Source: Rhizoclosmatium globosum
Lineage: Eukaryota > Chytridiomycota > Chytridiomycetes > Chytridiales > Chytriomycetaceae
Length of the DNA: 64,000 nt
Reading direction: 5' to 3'
Assembly: GCA_002104985.1 (NCBI GenBank)
Contig: MCGO01000115.1
Coordinates: 1-64,000, forward strand
Made by a program: the position numbers and the translations under genes. Positions 22,652 through 37,762 of this stretch are shown here, one piece after another. The notes under the pieces are model-generated. The model had not been told where the DNA came from. It did not search any database and was given only the letters and a program-made list of their open reading frames with translations. Numbering within the stretch: position 1 is the first letter of the stretch; the number at the start of each line of letters is the position of its first letter.

Positions 22652-25367
22652 ATGGACGGCCACGATAAGATTTACCTGCAAGTAAGTTTCATTCTTCAAA
22701 ACACACGCATTCAATCGACGTGATTTGAGATATCTGCTGTCAAACTGGGCTGACACATAACCACAGAACCTTCGCGTAGACTGCCTCGTCGGCGTTGATG
22801 CCTGGGAGCGACCAAAGCACCAGCCTCTTATAATTTCAGTCGTTGTGGCTAGTGACATCGCCGGTTCGTACCACCAATGCCCGACGTTGTCAAATATAGC
22901 TCACAAACCTCCTTGTTCGTTATCAGGATCCGTAGCGACTGTTGGAGACAATCTGTCCTCGAAGCACACTGTTTCATACAGCGAAGTGCTCCACACAGTG
23001 CGCAACTTTGTTTCAAAGAACTCGTACAGAACTCTGGAAGCCCTAGCCATGGCTATTGCACACGAAATCTTCATTGTATGCGGTGTTCGTCAGTTGAAGG
23101 TGTGTACGGTGTTTCACTAAACCATTCTGAGTGTTTCTTCCACATCTAGCAAGACGCGGGTCTCACTGTCAAGATTGAAAAGCCAAAGGCAATGCTGTAT
23201 GCTGAATCAATTGGAATTGAAATCACAAGAACGTGGCAAGAGCTGGAGGAACTGGATGGTTTGCTTCAGTCACGCAAGTTGGAAGGAAGTTCACCACTTC
23301 CTACACTGTTGGAGCCTTACGATCATACTATTGGACAAGACGCAATCTACATTCGTAAACTGGCGTTGAGGTAAATTAGTGTTTATTGGGATAAACTAAG
23401 GATCTTACTAACAAGTATTTAGTGCAATTGTTGGAATCAATCCATGGGAACGGCTACACAAGCAACGTTTGGATTTTGACATCACAATCCACTTGCACCT
23501 CGTTACTTCATTCATTCTCGTGGATCGCACACCAAATGTCTTTAACTTCCGTACCATGGTCAAGAAGATATCAAATTACATTGAAGGCACTACGTTCAGA
23601 ACCCTGGAAGCGCTTGTTGAGTCTGTTGCCAATATTCTTCTCCAAGATTGTGACGCGCCAAAAGTTTGGATCAAAATTTCAAAGCCTAGTGCAGTGACTT
23701 TTGCAGACACGGCAGGCGTTGAAATTACGCGAGAGCGTGGACGTGAACCAGCTCAAAAACGTCAACGGCTTATTTCCGGTGACGAAAAAACTGAACACAT
23801 AGTCTATCTTGCGCTAGGATCCAACCTTGGCGATCGGTGAGAACACACAATCGTAACCCAACTGTCATCTAACTGAAGACAGTGCCAAGAATATTTCATA
23901 TGGTCTTGATTCCCTTTGCAAAAATTCTTCAACGACTCGTCTTCTGGACACTTCCTTCCTCTACGAGACAAAGGCGATGTACGTCACGGATCAGCCCAAC
24001 TTCTTGAACGCAGCATGCAAAATCTCTACAACACTCTCTCCCCTGGACCTTCTCAAAAAAATCAAGGAAATTGAAGCCGCAGCTGGCCGAGACTTTACCA
24101 CTATCCGAAACGGTCCGCGCCCTCTTGATATGGACATAATCTTCTACGACTCCCTCGAAATGAAAACTGATGTCCTCGAAATCCCACATAAACTTATGCA
24201 TGAACGCGAGTTCGTCCTCCGTCCATTATGCGAGTTGAGTACCAAAACCCACACCAAAAAACGTCTAACCTCACCACGACAGCATCGCCCCAACATTCGC
24301 ACACCCAACCCGCTTCCAAACCATATCAAACCTCCTCTCCCTCCTCCTCCACACCGAACCCCCCACCACATCCACATCCACCACCACCCCATCCCACCCA
24401 AAAATGGGCCAAGTAACCCCCTTCCCAACCCGCACAGACGCATCCATCTGGACCTGGCACACACAAACCCGCATAATGGGGATCCTGAATGTAACCCCCG
24501 ACTCCTTCTCCGACGGCGGCCTCTTCACAGGCGTCGAAGCCGCCCTTGCACAAGCACGACTTATGGTCCAAAGCGGCGCCGACGTGATCGACGTTGGCGG
24601 GCAGAGCACGCGTCCCGGTGCTGAGACTGTTTCCGAGGAGGTAGAGGTGTCCCGCGTTGTGCCTGTGATCAAGGCGCTGCGAGAGGGTCTTGGGAGTGAT
24701 GTTTTGATTTCTGTGGATACGTTTCGGGCGAGGGTTGCGAGGGAGGCTGTTTGTGCTGGTGCGGATTTTATTAATGATGTTACTGGGGGAGAGTTTGATC
24801 CTGAGATGGGGAGTGTGATGGCGGAGATGAAGGTTCCAGGTTTGTTGCGTGTTTTTTTTTTGTGTTTTTACTGTATGGTTGTTAACGGGTTTGTGTGTGG
24901 GGGGGTTAGTTTGTATTATGCATATGCGTGGAGACCCAAAGACGATGCAGTCCATGACGAAATATGAGAATGATGACGTTGTTACGGAAGTTCGAAACGT
25001 CTTGACACGACACGTTCAGAAACTGATTTCAAAGGGAGTGTACAGATGGAATATTATTGTGGACCCTGGAATCGGTTTCGCAAAAACAGGAGCACAGAAC
25101 TTTACCTTGTTGAGAAAGTTGGATGAAATCACTGCACCTGGAACAGCATTGGCCCGATTCCCAGTATTGGTCGGACCATCTCGAAAGGGCTTTTTGAAAG
25201 CCGGTGCGGCAAACAAGCAGGACCCGAAGGAGCGCGTATGGGCGACTGCAGCAGCTTGTTCTGCCTCAGTGATGGGAGGTGCCGGCATCATTCGAGTTCA
25301 TGATGTCAAGGAAATGAAGGACGTGATTGCAACCTCTGATTTCTTGTACCGTTCAGGAAAAGAATAA
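22652..25367 (+). CDS. FOL1: Trifunctional folate synthesis protein: dihydroneopterin aldolase, HPPK, dihydropteroate synthase
   Basis: Seven exons (22652-22681, 22767-23099, 23150-23370, 23423-23836, 23883-24233, 24283-24839, 24910-25367) give 666 residues. Two FolB-like aldolase modules (about 10-120 and 120-270) are followed by HPPK (LALGSNLGDR, then NGPRPLDMDI) and by DHPS (GILNVTPDSFSDGG, VIDVGGQSTRPG, GPSRKGFL). Together they turn dihydroneopterin into dihydropteroate, the sulfonamide-sensitive step of folate synthesis. The donor at 24234 was chosen because it yields the conserved LCDIAPTFAHP; the later GT breaks frame. A tandem aldolase fused to both other enzymes is the fungal arrangement. 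The tiny first exon (10 codons) is followed by an 85 bp intron. Confidence 0.93.
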
Positions 25368-25459
25368 TAAACAAAACACCGTGTTTTTCTTTACTTGATA
25401 TATCATTAGATCCCCCACACTACATTGGAAAAAACCGAAACGAGTTAAGATTTCCGAGT

Positions 25460-27172
25460 TTACAGTACCCACACTCGTCCCGTACAATCCGCACATGGTC
25501 CAACACCAACACCAACACCTCTCTCTCCGAGCACGCTTCGAACAGCTTTTGGGACTTTGGGTACAGGAACCAATTGCTCAACGCCAACAACCTCCGCGCC
25601 CTTCGCTGTAGTCGCCCCCTTCTTGAGCAACTTCCGCTCCTTATGGTACAACTGAATATAATCAGGAATGCATTCAAGTTCCATGGCGAGCAGCTCTGTG
25701 CGATGACGTTCTTCGGCAAGTGATTGACGTAGAGATTGGATTTGGGATGTGAGGGCTTCGAGTTCAGGAGATGGGACGTGTTGTTGGTGTTGTGTGGTTG
25801 ATGAGAGGGGTGTGGGTTGGAAGGTTGGAGTTTTGATGGATGGGCTTGTGGTTGGAGTTGTAGGTTTAGAAGTGGATTCATGTGAGTGATTATGATGATG
25901 GTCATGGTCATGGTCATGATGGTCATGATGGTCGTGATCATGGTGCTCATGTTGATTTTGATGAGAGTGGCCATGATCATGGTCATGGTGATCGGAATGT
26001 GGATTAGAGAGAGAATGAGAGTTTGCGTGGTCATGGGGATGTGAATCAGTGGAGTGAGCATTGGCAGGTGTATCCTTCGGGTTCAGGTCATGGGCATGAG
26101 TATCTACATTTTGAAGACTACTGCTTCGCACCAGATCCTTCAGCATCTTTGTTTCCTCCTTCAGGCTCTCCAGTGTAACCACCTCAAGTTGCAGTTTCTG
26201 CACATTCTGCGTTGCAGCATGCAACTCCATCACCAAAGCAATCTTTTCATTCTGCAAAGTAATTTGCGACTGTCTAAGTTCAGCCAATTGATTCATGAGA
26301 GACTTGTTATCGACCAACAACTCAGCAACTCTCTTTTCTGCCGCATTTAACTTTTCGGCACATGTGCCCAGATCCATCGCCTGAATTTCCATGGTACGAG
26401 TGAGATCAATGATGGAGTCTGACTTTTCTTTAAGTTTGAGGGCACTATCAGCAAGTTGCTTGTCATGAGATGAACTGTTTTCATGGACATAGTCTTCCAG
26501 ACGCTTCTTTGCAAGATCCGCGTCTCTTCTTGCCTCTTGAGCAGTATTGTCCGAGGAGAGAGCGAGTTGTTTCCAGTGATCAATTTGAGCATTGAGTGTT
26601 GACGCCTCTGCCTCCCTCTCCTCCAGCCTTTGCAGGGCTGAAGCAGCAGCCGTTGAAGCATCTTGCAGCTGCAGCACGAGGGAATCTACCGTGTCCTTTT
26701 GCTGGTCCAGTTTGAGAGTGAGTTGAGCGACTTCATTCGTTGATTCGGTTGGTGATGAAGCCGCAGCAGCAGCCAGCATTTGTTCGAGTTGTCGAATTCG
26801 ATCTGTTTGAAAAGCGAGTTTTGCGAGAGAGTTTTCGTTGAGTGAATTTGATGGATTGGATGGATTGGATGAGTTGTTTGGGTTAGTTGCGTTGGCAGAG
26901 GCAAGGGCCTTGTCGAGTTCAGCCACCAATTGGGCAATTCTGTCTTCGAGCGCGGCGACCTTCGCGTCTCTGTCTTTGTCTTTGTCTGCGTCTGCGTCTG
27001 CGTCTGCAACGACAACGAAACTGTCGCCTGAATCCTCGGACGTGCGTCGTTGTTCTTTCTTGGTGCGGAGGTACTTGTCAAGGCGTTTGCGTCCGAGATC
27101 GGCGAGTTGCTTGGACGATGTTGTTGTTGTTGTTGTTGGTGTTGTTGTTGGTGGTGGTGGTGTTGTCGACAT
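25460..27172 (-). CDS. Golgin-like coiled-coil protein (GM130/GOLGA2-like) with a histidine-rich tract
   Basis: Single exon, 570 residues from ATG 27172. The N-terminus is Pro/Thr-rich, then KQLADLGRKRLDKYL, a basic helix like that starting many golgins. A long heptad-rich coiled coil covers about residues 60-360. Residues about 375-430 are a His/Asp-rich tract with many HDH and HHD units (plus strand about 25880-26060). The end has a second coil and the motif IPDYIQLYHKERKLLKK, resembling the conserved region near the GM130 C-terminus. GM130 tethers vesicles at the cis-Golgi through GRASP65 and p115; that role is inferred from the motif and layout. The gene is divergent from IFT172 with 55 bp between start codons. 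Confidence 0.6.
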   Translation of the reverse strand: MSTTPPPPTTTPTTTTTTSSKQLADLGRKRLDKYLRTKKEQRRTSEDSGDSFVVVADADADADKDKDRDAKVAALEDRIAQLVAELDKALASANATNPNNSSNPSNPSNSLNENSLAKLAFQTDRIRQLEQMLAAAAASSPTESTNEVAQLTLKLDQQKDTVDSLVLQLQDASTAAASALQRLEEREAEASTLNAQIDHWKQLALSSDNTAQEARRDADLAKKRLEDYVHENSSSHDKQLADSALKLKEKSDSIIDLTRTMEIQAMDLGTCAEKLNAAEKRVAELLVDNKSLMNQLAELRQSQITLQNEKIALVMELHAATQNVQKLQLEVVTLESLKEETKMLKDLVRSSSLQNVDTHAHDLNPKDTPANAHSTDSHPHDHANSHSLSNPHSDHHDHDHGHSHQNQHEHHDHDHHDHHDHDHDHHHNHSHESTSKPTTPTTSPSIKTPTFQPTPLSSTTQHQQHVPSPELEALTSQIQSLRQSLAEERHRTELLAMELECIPDYIQLYHKERKLLKKGATTAKGAEVVGVEQLVPVPKVPKAVRSVLGERGVGVGVGPCADCTGRVWVL

Positions 27173-27227
27173 TGGTTGAATCAAGTGGAAGTTCGAGAAG
27201 AAGAAATTGACTGAAGAATAACTGCAA

Positions 27228-30200
27228 ATGCAGATCAGACATCTGAAGTCTATCGTGCCCGCTGCTGAGGCTCCTGCTCGCATATCTGCTATCGCATGGT
27301 CGCTTAATAATCAGAAACTGGCCGTGGCAGGTGCCGATCGCGTCATTACCCTCTTTGATGAAACTGGTAATGTCAGCTTCTCTCTTCTTGACATGTCAAA
27401 CATTCATGCCACTCCCATACACTCCCATTCGATCCTCTTTCAATTCAATCAAATTAAACTGATCAATACCTTAATCCTACAGGCGAACGCAAAGACAGAT
27501 TCTCTACAAAACCCGCAGACCCAAAATCTGCAAAATCTTACTACATCTGCTCCCTCGCCTTCTCGCCAGATTCAACAAAACTCGCCGTAGCTCAATCTGA
27601 CTGCGTCGTATTTGTATACAAGCTGGGTCTCGACTGGGGAGAGAAAAAGAGTATCTGTAACAAACTCATCCAGACTGCCGAAATCACGTGTCTGGCGTGG
27701 CCAAGAGAACAACCAAATGCTGTAGTCTTTGGAATGACGGATGGGAAAGTCCGTGTGGGTAATTTAAAGACAAACAAAGCTGCTACTTTGTATCAGACGG
27801 AATCCTGTGTTGTTTCGGTCGGAAGTTCGCAAGATGGAAATGCCATCATTACTGGTGAACTTCTTGAATATAAATTGCATGTTTGTTTGTTTTTTCCTTC
27901 TAAATTATCTTCATCCACATGTAGGTCATTTGGATGGAACAATCAATCGCTTCTTTTTTGATGACGGAATTTCTGGCGCTTCGCAAGGAAAATTTACAAC
28001 TCACACTTGCGTGCCAAATGCTGTTGGGTGGGGTGAACACGTTGTGGCTGCAGGCACAGACAAATGTGTTGTTTTCTACGATAACGATGGTCGCGTCCTT
28101 CAGGACTTTGACTACTCACGTGACGAAGAAGAGCAAGAGTTTACAGTCGTAGAAGTGAGTCCAAGCGGACAAAGTGTTGTTGTTGGAAGTTTCAATAGGT
28201 GATGAGAATCGTTTGTTTTTTTAGCTTCCCAATTTCTAATCCCAAGGTCACTCACCAGATTTCACATTTACAATTACTCCATCTCGAAACGGACGTGGGA
28301 AGAGGCGCCACTCAAGTTTATTGAAAACTTTTATACTGTGACGGCACTTGCCTGGAAACCAGACGGATCTCGGCTGATTGCAGGAAACATGTGCGGAGCT
28401 ATCGAAATGTTTGACTGTTGTCTCCGTCGATCTCGATACAAGGGCAAATTCGAGTTTACTTATGTGTCACCATCACAAGTGATTGTGAAACGTCTGTCAA
28501 CAGGTACAAAGCGTTTTAAATCCCAACAAACTTTTTAACTCCACCAAAATATTCAACCGACCATCATAATAACCCTGTCCATCACATACAGGCTCCAGAA
28601 TTGTTCTAAAATCACACTACGGATACGAGATCCAAAAAGTTAACATCTTTCAAGACCAATTCCTTATTGCAAACACCCCAGATACACTTTTGATGGGTGA
28701 TCTTGCCTCCTGCAAGTTGTCTGAGATCCCATGGACAGGGGTCGGGAACGAAAAGTTTCATTTTGAGAACTTGAATGTTTGCATGGTATTCAATGCGGGT
28801 GAATTATCATTGGTCGAGTATGGAGTCAATGAGATTTTGGGAAGCTGTAGAACTGAGGTATAATTAGTTTACAATCACCTGACCTTGGAACTTATTCTTG
28901 ATTTCCTGTGAAAAGCATATGAACCCACACTTGATTTCTGTGCGTTTGAATGAGCGTAAATCGGACAAGGACACAAAGAGAATCGCATACCTGATCGATC
29001 TCCAAACTATCCACGTTATGGACCTCCTCAGCGGCCTCAACATCGCCGCAATCAGCCACGATGCCAAAATCGATTGGCTCGAAGTAAGTAAACGCCTATT
29101 CATAAACCTCTAATATTTCCTAACCCAATTATTTCTCCCTTGTCACTTTCAGCTCTCCGGAAAAGCAAACAAACTCCTATTCAGAGACCGACGCCAGCAA
29201 CTGCATTTATACGACCTCGCAACCCAAACGCGTACAACACTCCTCCACTACTGTACATATGTCCAATGGGTCCCGAATTCCGATGTCGTCGTCGCACAGA
29301 GCCGAAACAACTTGTGTATCTGGTACGCTATCGACAGCCCCGAACGCGTCACCATGTTTCCAATCAAGGGTGACGTAGAAGATATTGAACGGGAGGGTGG
29401 AAAGACAGAAGTAATTGTAGATGAAGGTGTGAACACGGTTTCGTACACGCTTGACGAGAGTTTGATTGAGTTTGGGACGGCGTTGGATGATAAGGATTAT
29501 GAACGGTAAAAAAAACGAAGCTATTTCTTCAGTATTGGGGTTACTGAAGTCTTTAAATAGCGCGATTATTCTCTTGGAGACTCTTGAAACGACTCCCGAG
29601 TCGCAAGCAATGTGGAAATCGCTTTCTACTGTGGCGTTGCAGGATGAAAAGATTGTCATTGCCCAGCGGTGCTTTGCAGCACTTGGAGATGTGGCTATGG
29701 CAAAGTATTTGTCGAATTTGAATGATAAAATGGAGAAGATGGAAGGAGACGTAAGTCATTCTTTTATGTGATTCAAATAACTGACTTACTTCTCCTCCAA
29801 TCATAGACATCCTACCTCGTTCGCGCCAGACTTGCAGTGTTGGACAAACAATTCAACCTTGCGGAAAGCATTCTTCTCGAACACGTAAGCTACATGCCTA
29901 ACCCTGCGAACCCATTTGCTTAAATCTTATATTCAGGGAAAAGTGGAAGAATGCATGGCCATGTACCAAGAAATGCACAAATGGGATAAATCCATCAAAG
30001 TCGCTGAATTCAAGAATCACGCTGACTTGGACCACATGAAAAAGAACTACTTCCAGTGGCTTATTGACAGTGGCCAAGAGGATAAAGCGGGAGAGCTGAA
30101 AGAGGAAGAAGGCGAAATTATTAGCGCTATCAATTTGTATTTGAAAGGAGGTTCGTCTTTGTATTGTTCGCACTCATGACACTTTTTGATTTTGTATATT

Positions 30201-33200
30201 ATTAGGAATGCCCGCGCGCGCTGCATTCTTGTTGAACAAGACAGGATTGAACCAAGTCGATATTATGGAACGCGTTGCATCAGCTCTCTTCAAGTCCGGG
30301 TTATTTGAAAAGGCTGGAGAACTGTTTGAAAAACTGGACAGCCATGACCGTGCCTTAGACGCCTACAAGCGAGGAAAAGCGTTCCGAGCCGCGGTTGAGT
30401 TGTCGCGGGTTATGTATCCACAGAAAGTTGTTGTTTTGGAAGAACAGTGGGGTGATCATTTGGTTTCTCAAAAGCAAATGGATGCTGCTATTAATCATTA
30501 TATTGAGGCTGGAAAGTCGTTCAAGGTTAGATTTTTTTGAGGTTGTGAGATTCTTCTAACACCGTGATTTTTTGTCAGGCAATTGAAGCTGCAATCGCTG
30601 CAAAGCAGTGGAAAAAGGCAGTTGGAATTGTAGACTGTTTAGATCCTCCCGAAAGTGGAAAACCTTATTTCCTCGAGCTCGCGAGACACTTTGCTTCCGT
30701 TTCTGATTATCCACTGGCCGAAAAGTACTACGTAGCTGCACACAAAGAACAAGAAGCTGTCGAAATGTACACGAAAGCAAACAAATGGGAGAAGGCGCAC
30801 GCCTTAGCAACATCATACATGAATCCCGATGAAGTCGCATACTTGTACATCAGCCAAGCAAAGGACATGGAAGCTGCAGGAAAATTGAAGGAGGCTGAGA
30901 AACTCTACCTCACAGTTAGAGAACCAGACCTAGCCATTAACATGTACAAGAACCACAAGCATTATGACCAAATGATTCGACTTGTCACAAGTTATCACAA
31001 GGACTTGTTGACGGAGACGCATTTGTATCTTGGAAAGACGTTGGAAACGGAAGGAAACTTCAAGCAGGCTGAGCAGCATTATGTGGAAGGAAAAGATTGG
31101 AAATCGGCGATTAATATGTATTGTGCGAATAATTTGTACGAGGATGCTTACCGAGTAAGTTAGCTTTTTGAAACCTTATTCAGACTAACACACAGTTATT
31201 CGTAGGTTGCGAAGAGTCATGGAGGAAGCAACTCGACAAAGCAGGTGGCTTACTTGTGGGCTCGGTCTCTTGGCGGCGAATCTGCTGTCAAGCTGCTTAC
31301 CAAATTCGGATTGCTTGAAGCTGCGATTGACTTTGCAACCGAAAATGGCGCGTTCGACTTTGCCTTTGAGCTGTCCAGATTTGCAGATAAGTTTAAACTC
31401 TCAGACATTCATTACAAACATGGTGAGACCGTTTTTATTTTCATGCGGATTATCCTGATAAGTGGTTTGTTCACAGCAATGTTCTTGGAAGATGAAGGAA
31501 AGTTCAAGGAGGCTGAAAGTGCTTTTATATTAGCAGGAAAGCCAAAAGAGGCTATTTTGATGTACATTCATACTGAAAACTGGGCTGAAGCCTTACATGT
31601 GGCGGAGACTTATGAGCCGAACAGTGCTCCTGAAGTGCTCATCAGCCAGGCGAAAGTATCCTTTGACCGAAAAGATTACAATGGCTGTGAAACTCTTATG
31701 TTGAGAGCCCAAAGACCAGACCTTGTCATCAAACTATACAAAGACAATGATATGTGGAAAGAGTGTCTCCAATTCGCGAAACAGTACCTTCCAAACAGAC
31801 TTTCCGACTTACACGAAGAATACAACAGAGTCCTTACGAGTCGCGCAAACTCGTCAGGCGGAAAAGAAGAAATTCTGCAATCAATTCGTGTCTTGGAACA
31901 ACAAAAAGACTTTACCCGAGCCATCGACTTATACCTCAAGTTCAACGTCCCTCAAGTCACAGACGTTGACTTTTTGGAACAAGTGTGGGAAAAAGCGGCC
32001 GAGCTGGCGTTGAAATTTGTTCCCGACCGTGGACAGGAAGTCGTCACAACAGTGTGTACGCGTTTGATTGGAATCAAAAAGTTTGAACAGGCGGCTGAGT
32101 TTTACATGTCCATTGAAATGTATCGAGATGCTATTGATTGTTATGCAAGAGTTGGGCAGTGGGAAAAGGCGAAAGAGGTTGTGAACATTGCGCCAAGATT
32201 CGGGGAATACCTAGAAACAACGTACATTTCTCACCTCAAGACCCAGCAAAATGCGGATGCGTTGGTCAATGTGGATGCAACTGCTGGTCTTGATTTGTTT
32301 GTGCAACGTGGAGAGTGGGACAAGTGTTTGGAAAAGGCTGCTGCACTTGGAGGCGAGATTTTGCCAAAGTACCTGACAATTTATTGTGTGAATTTGATTA
32401 AGGAGGAAAAGTATGAAGTTGCAGCTCAGCAAGTGGTTCGCTATGGAGTCCAGCAAACTTCAACGAGCTTGGATATTTATTTGAGATTGACGAGAGAAAT
32501 TCTTCATTCTGGATCACCAGTTGGACTTGCTTCAATTAGAGAGCTACTGTTTAAACTGGTATTTGTCAATCCGACCTTAAAAAAACATTCTTCTGACATC
32601 CATTCACAGATTGCAGCGTCACCGAACGTGAATCCAATGTTCCATAAATATTTGTTTATCGCGCACCTCATTACACTCAGAAACTATTGTACAAAGAAGA
32701 GAGAACTTTACTTCCTTGCAGCGAAACAGAGTATCTCGTTGCTCAGATACATTGGCGACATTCCTCCCGACAGAGCATTCTATGAAGCTGGTCATCATTC
32801 AAAGGTATTGACTAACAACAAAACATTTACTTAGACTAACGAATTCTTTTAGCTTGCTGGACTCAATAGCATGGCATTTGTGTGCTGGAACCGATACCTC
32901 GATATAAGTGACGCTATAGAGGAAGGCGATGCCTCATTGCTAGAAAATGCCGACTTTGCAAACACAGATGTACCATTTGATGTCGAGCTTCCAGCAGAGA
33001 ACTCGAATGTATGTCCATATTACATATGCTACACATCAAGTTACTTACCACAGTTTCTTTAGGAAAAGCAAAGGGACACAGTCAGGGACTGGGTACTCCA
33101 AGTCTCGTTAGACCAAAAGATCAAACAAGAAATCGACAGAAGGAATTGTGATAACTGTGGAACGCGAATTTACGATGCATCGTTGAGCTGCTTCAACTGT

Positions 33201-33418
33201 AAAACTGTTTGTGAGCCGTGTATTATCACTGGTTTGTTACCCGAAACCACGTTACGCGTTTTTTTAAAGTGTGTATAACAGGATATCCTATAACGAGGAA
33301 CAAGGTCAAATGTACGAGCTGCAATAAATTCGCAAACAAGGATGACTGGAATAAGTTCACAATGATAGAGCGCGTCTGTCCGTGGTGCGGTGTAAACCAA
33401 CAGCCAGTATTCTTGTAA
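27228..33418 (+). CDS. IFT172: Intraflagellar transport protein 172
   Basis: About 18 exons with all junctions in frame (first exons 27228-27366, 27483-27854, 27925-28198, 28247-28503, 28592-28857, 28916-29083, 29153-29505); about 1,720 residues, close to the 1,750 of animal IFT172. It begins [19 protein letters not shown], followed by two WD-type propellers (about 1-600), then a long TPR superhelix. The C-terminal end has paired cysteines (CDNCG, CFNC, CTSC, CPWCG) like the zinc/U-box-like end of this family. IFT172 is the peripheral IFT-B subunit that couples trains to turnaround at the ciliary tip. Its presence means the organism makes a flagellated stage. The gene looks intact. Confidence 0.96.
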
Positions 33419-33547
33419 GATGGATTGATAGACTAATTAGAGGGATTTGAATTTGGTATCAAATTAAGAAAATAAAATAGATTTGGTTTGAATAATTGTG
33501 ACATTGAAATGAAATGTTTAGTTGAAAATGGAGAGACATTGGAGAGT

Positions 33548-35244
<1,697 letters not shown>

Positions 35245-37762
35245 ATGTCCATCACCTCCTCTATCCTCGGATTCCCAAGAATGGGAGCTAACAGAGAGCT
35301 CAAGCACCTTACCGAAGCTTTCTGGAAGGGAACTGTCACTGAGGCCGAGCTTTTGAGCGGTGCCAAGGTAATTAAGCATTTTCTCTTCATGTTTCCCAGG
35401 TTGAATCATTGACGTGATTGGTCACAGGAAATCCGTGAGAAGCACTGGAAGATCCAAGAGGCTAAGGGAATTGATGCCATCCCATCCAACGACTTCTCCC
35501 TCTACGACCACATCTTGGTAAGTCCATCCACATTCATTACGATTTCACGTATTAAGACGCGTCTTTTTTTGGGCAATAGGACGCTGCCGTCACCTTTGGT
35601 GCCATCCCACCAAGATACCAGTCCCTCTCTGGTCTCAAGCAATACTTTGCCATGGCTCGTGGTCTCCAAGCCGATGGTGTCGACGTTGCCTCCCTCCCAA
35701 TGTCCAAGTACTTTGACACCAACTACCACTACGTCCCTGTTTCCTTGAACACAACCACCGAGTTCAAGCTTGCCTCCAACAGCAAGCCAGTTCAGGAGTT
35801 CAACGAGGCTAAGGCGCTTGGAATCAAGACTCGTCCATACATTGTTGGTCCAGTTTCCTTCTTGTTGTTGGCTCGAGTTAGCAAGGACGCGCCTGTTGGT
35901 TTCAACAAGCTCAACTTGATTGATTCTCTTGTTGATGTGTATGCTCAGTTGATTGCTGAACTTGGTGCTAACGGTGCCGAGTGGATTCAGGTTAGTTTTT
36001 TGAGTGGGTGTTGTTTCATTCTATGAGTTACTTACATTAAATACAACAGCTCGATGAGCCACACTTGGTTGTTGATCTTACCCCAGTGGAACAGGCTGTT
36101 TACACACGCGCCTACACTCTTTTGGCCTCCAAGCTCAAGGCTACTGGAAGTACTGTCAAGCTCCTTGTTGCCACCTACTTCGAAGGTCTTGGAAACAACA
36201 CTGAGCTCGCTTTCGCTCTTCCAGGTGTCTCTGCTATTCACGTTGACCTTGTTCGTGGAATTGACAGCTTCGATGGAGTTCTTGCCGCTGCCTCCAAGTC
36301 CAACGTCAAGCTTTCTGTTGGTGTTGTTAACGGTCGTAACGTCTGGAAGGCTGACTTGGACGCTGCCATCAAGCTTGTGACTCGCGCTGTCGATGCCTTG
36401 GGTGCTGACCGCGTTATTGTCGCGTCATCCTGCTCATTGCTCCACTCTCCACACTCTTTGGAGGCTGAGTTGACTGGTGCCAAGGTTGACACTGAGTTCA
36501 TTGACTGGATGTCCTTTGCTGTCCAAAAGCTCGAGGAAATTGTCGTCATCACCAAGGCTGTCAAGCTTGGACGCGACTTTGTCAAGGAGGCCCTTTTCGC
36601 CAACGCCAAGAGCATCCTTGCCAGAGCTCACTCAGCTCGTATCCACAACCCAGCTGTTCAGGCTCGTCTCAAGGCTGTTCAGCCATCCATGTTGACCAGA
36701 AAGTCTCCATACCCAGCTCGTCGCACTGTCCAGAACAAGTTGCTCAACTTGCCAAGATACCCAACCACCACCATTGGTTCCTTCCCACAGACTGCCACTC
36801 TCCGTCGTATCCGTGCCCAGTTTAAGAAGGGATCCATCGCACAAGACGAATACGAGCGTCTCTTGAAGGAGGAAATCGCCCACGTTGTCAAGTTCCAGGA
36901 AGAGCTTGATATCGATGTTCTTGTCCACGGAGAAGCTGAGCGTAACGACATGGTTGAGTACTTTGGAGAGCAGCTTGACGGAGTTGGTTTCACCAAGAAC
37001 GGATGGGTTCAGTCTTACGGATCCCGTTGCGTCAAGCCACCAGTTATTTACGGAGACGTCTCTCGTCCAGCTGCCATGACTGTTGCTTGGACTACATACG
37101 CCCAGAGCCTGACTTCCCGCCCAATGAAGGGAATGCTCACTGGTCCTCTCACCATTCTCTGCTGGTCGTTTGTTCGTGACGACCAGCCACGTGAGTTCAC
37201 TGCCAAGCAGATTGCACTTGCTGTTCGTGATGAGGTTGTTGATCTTGAGAAGGCTGGAATCAAGGTGATCCAGATTGACGAGCCAGCGATTCGCGAAGGT
37301 TTGCCGCTCCGTAGAACCAAGTGGGACTCGTACCTTAAGTGGGCTGTTGATGCCTTCTTGCTGTCATCGACTGGTGTCAACGATGGTACTCAGATTCACT
37401 CTCACATGTGTTACTCTGACTTTGAGGATATTATGGACGCGATTATTCAGTTGGACTGTGATGTGTTGTCAATTGAGTCTGCCAAGTCTGACTTGAAGTT
37501 GCTGCAAGCTTTCCAGGCCCGTGAGTACCCTAACGAGTTGGGTCCTGGTGTGTTCGACATCCACACTCAGAGAGTTGCTCCAACTGATGAGATGAAGACT
37601 CGTGTTGTTGAGATGGAGACTTGTTTGTCTGGTGACCGTCTCTGGATTAACCCAGACTGTGGTCTCAAGACCCGTGCCTGGCCTGAGACTGAGGCTGTTC
37701 TTAAGAACATGGTTCAGACTGCCAAGGCTTTCCGTGCCATTGCTGCTGCACACGCTGCCTAA
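35245..37762 (+). CDS. Cobalamin-independent methionine synthase (5-methyltetrahydropteroyltriglutamate-homocysteine methyltransferase)
   Basis: Four exons (35245-35367, 35428-35517, 35580-35990, 36050-37762), 778 residues, the usual length. Both MetE halves are complete: the N-terminal ILGFPRMGANRELK and the catalytic C-terminal TTIGSFPQT. Zinc ligands are visible in IHSHMCYSDF and the later NPDCGLKTR. It transfers a methyl group from 5-methyl-tetrahydrofolate to homocysteine in the cytosol. Codon choice is strongly biased toward C-ending codons and a few preferred triplets, as expected for a highly expressed gene. AATAAA at about 37806 is a likely polyadenylation signal. Introns lie only in the first 800 bp. 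Confidence 0.97.

Noticed and set aside
24144..24464. Minus-strand Gly/Trp-rich ORFs opposite the folate gene
   Set aside because: They come from the Pro/Thr/His-rich linker between HPPK and DHPS read backwards.
36238..37753. Several minus-strand ORFs across the methionine synthase gene
   Set aside because: Strong codon bias of the sense gene keeps other frames open; the sense protein is complete.
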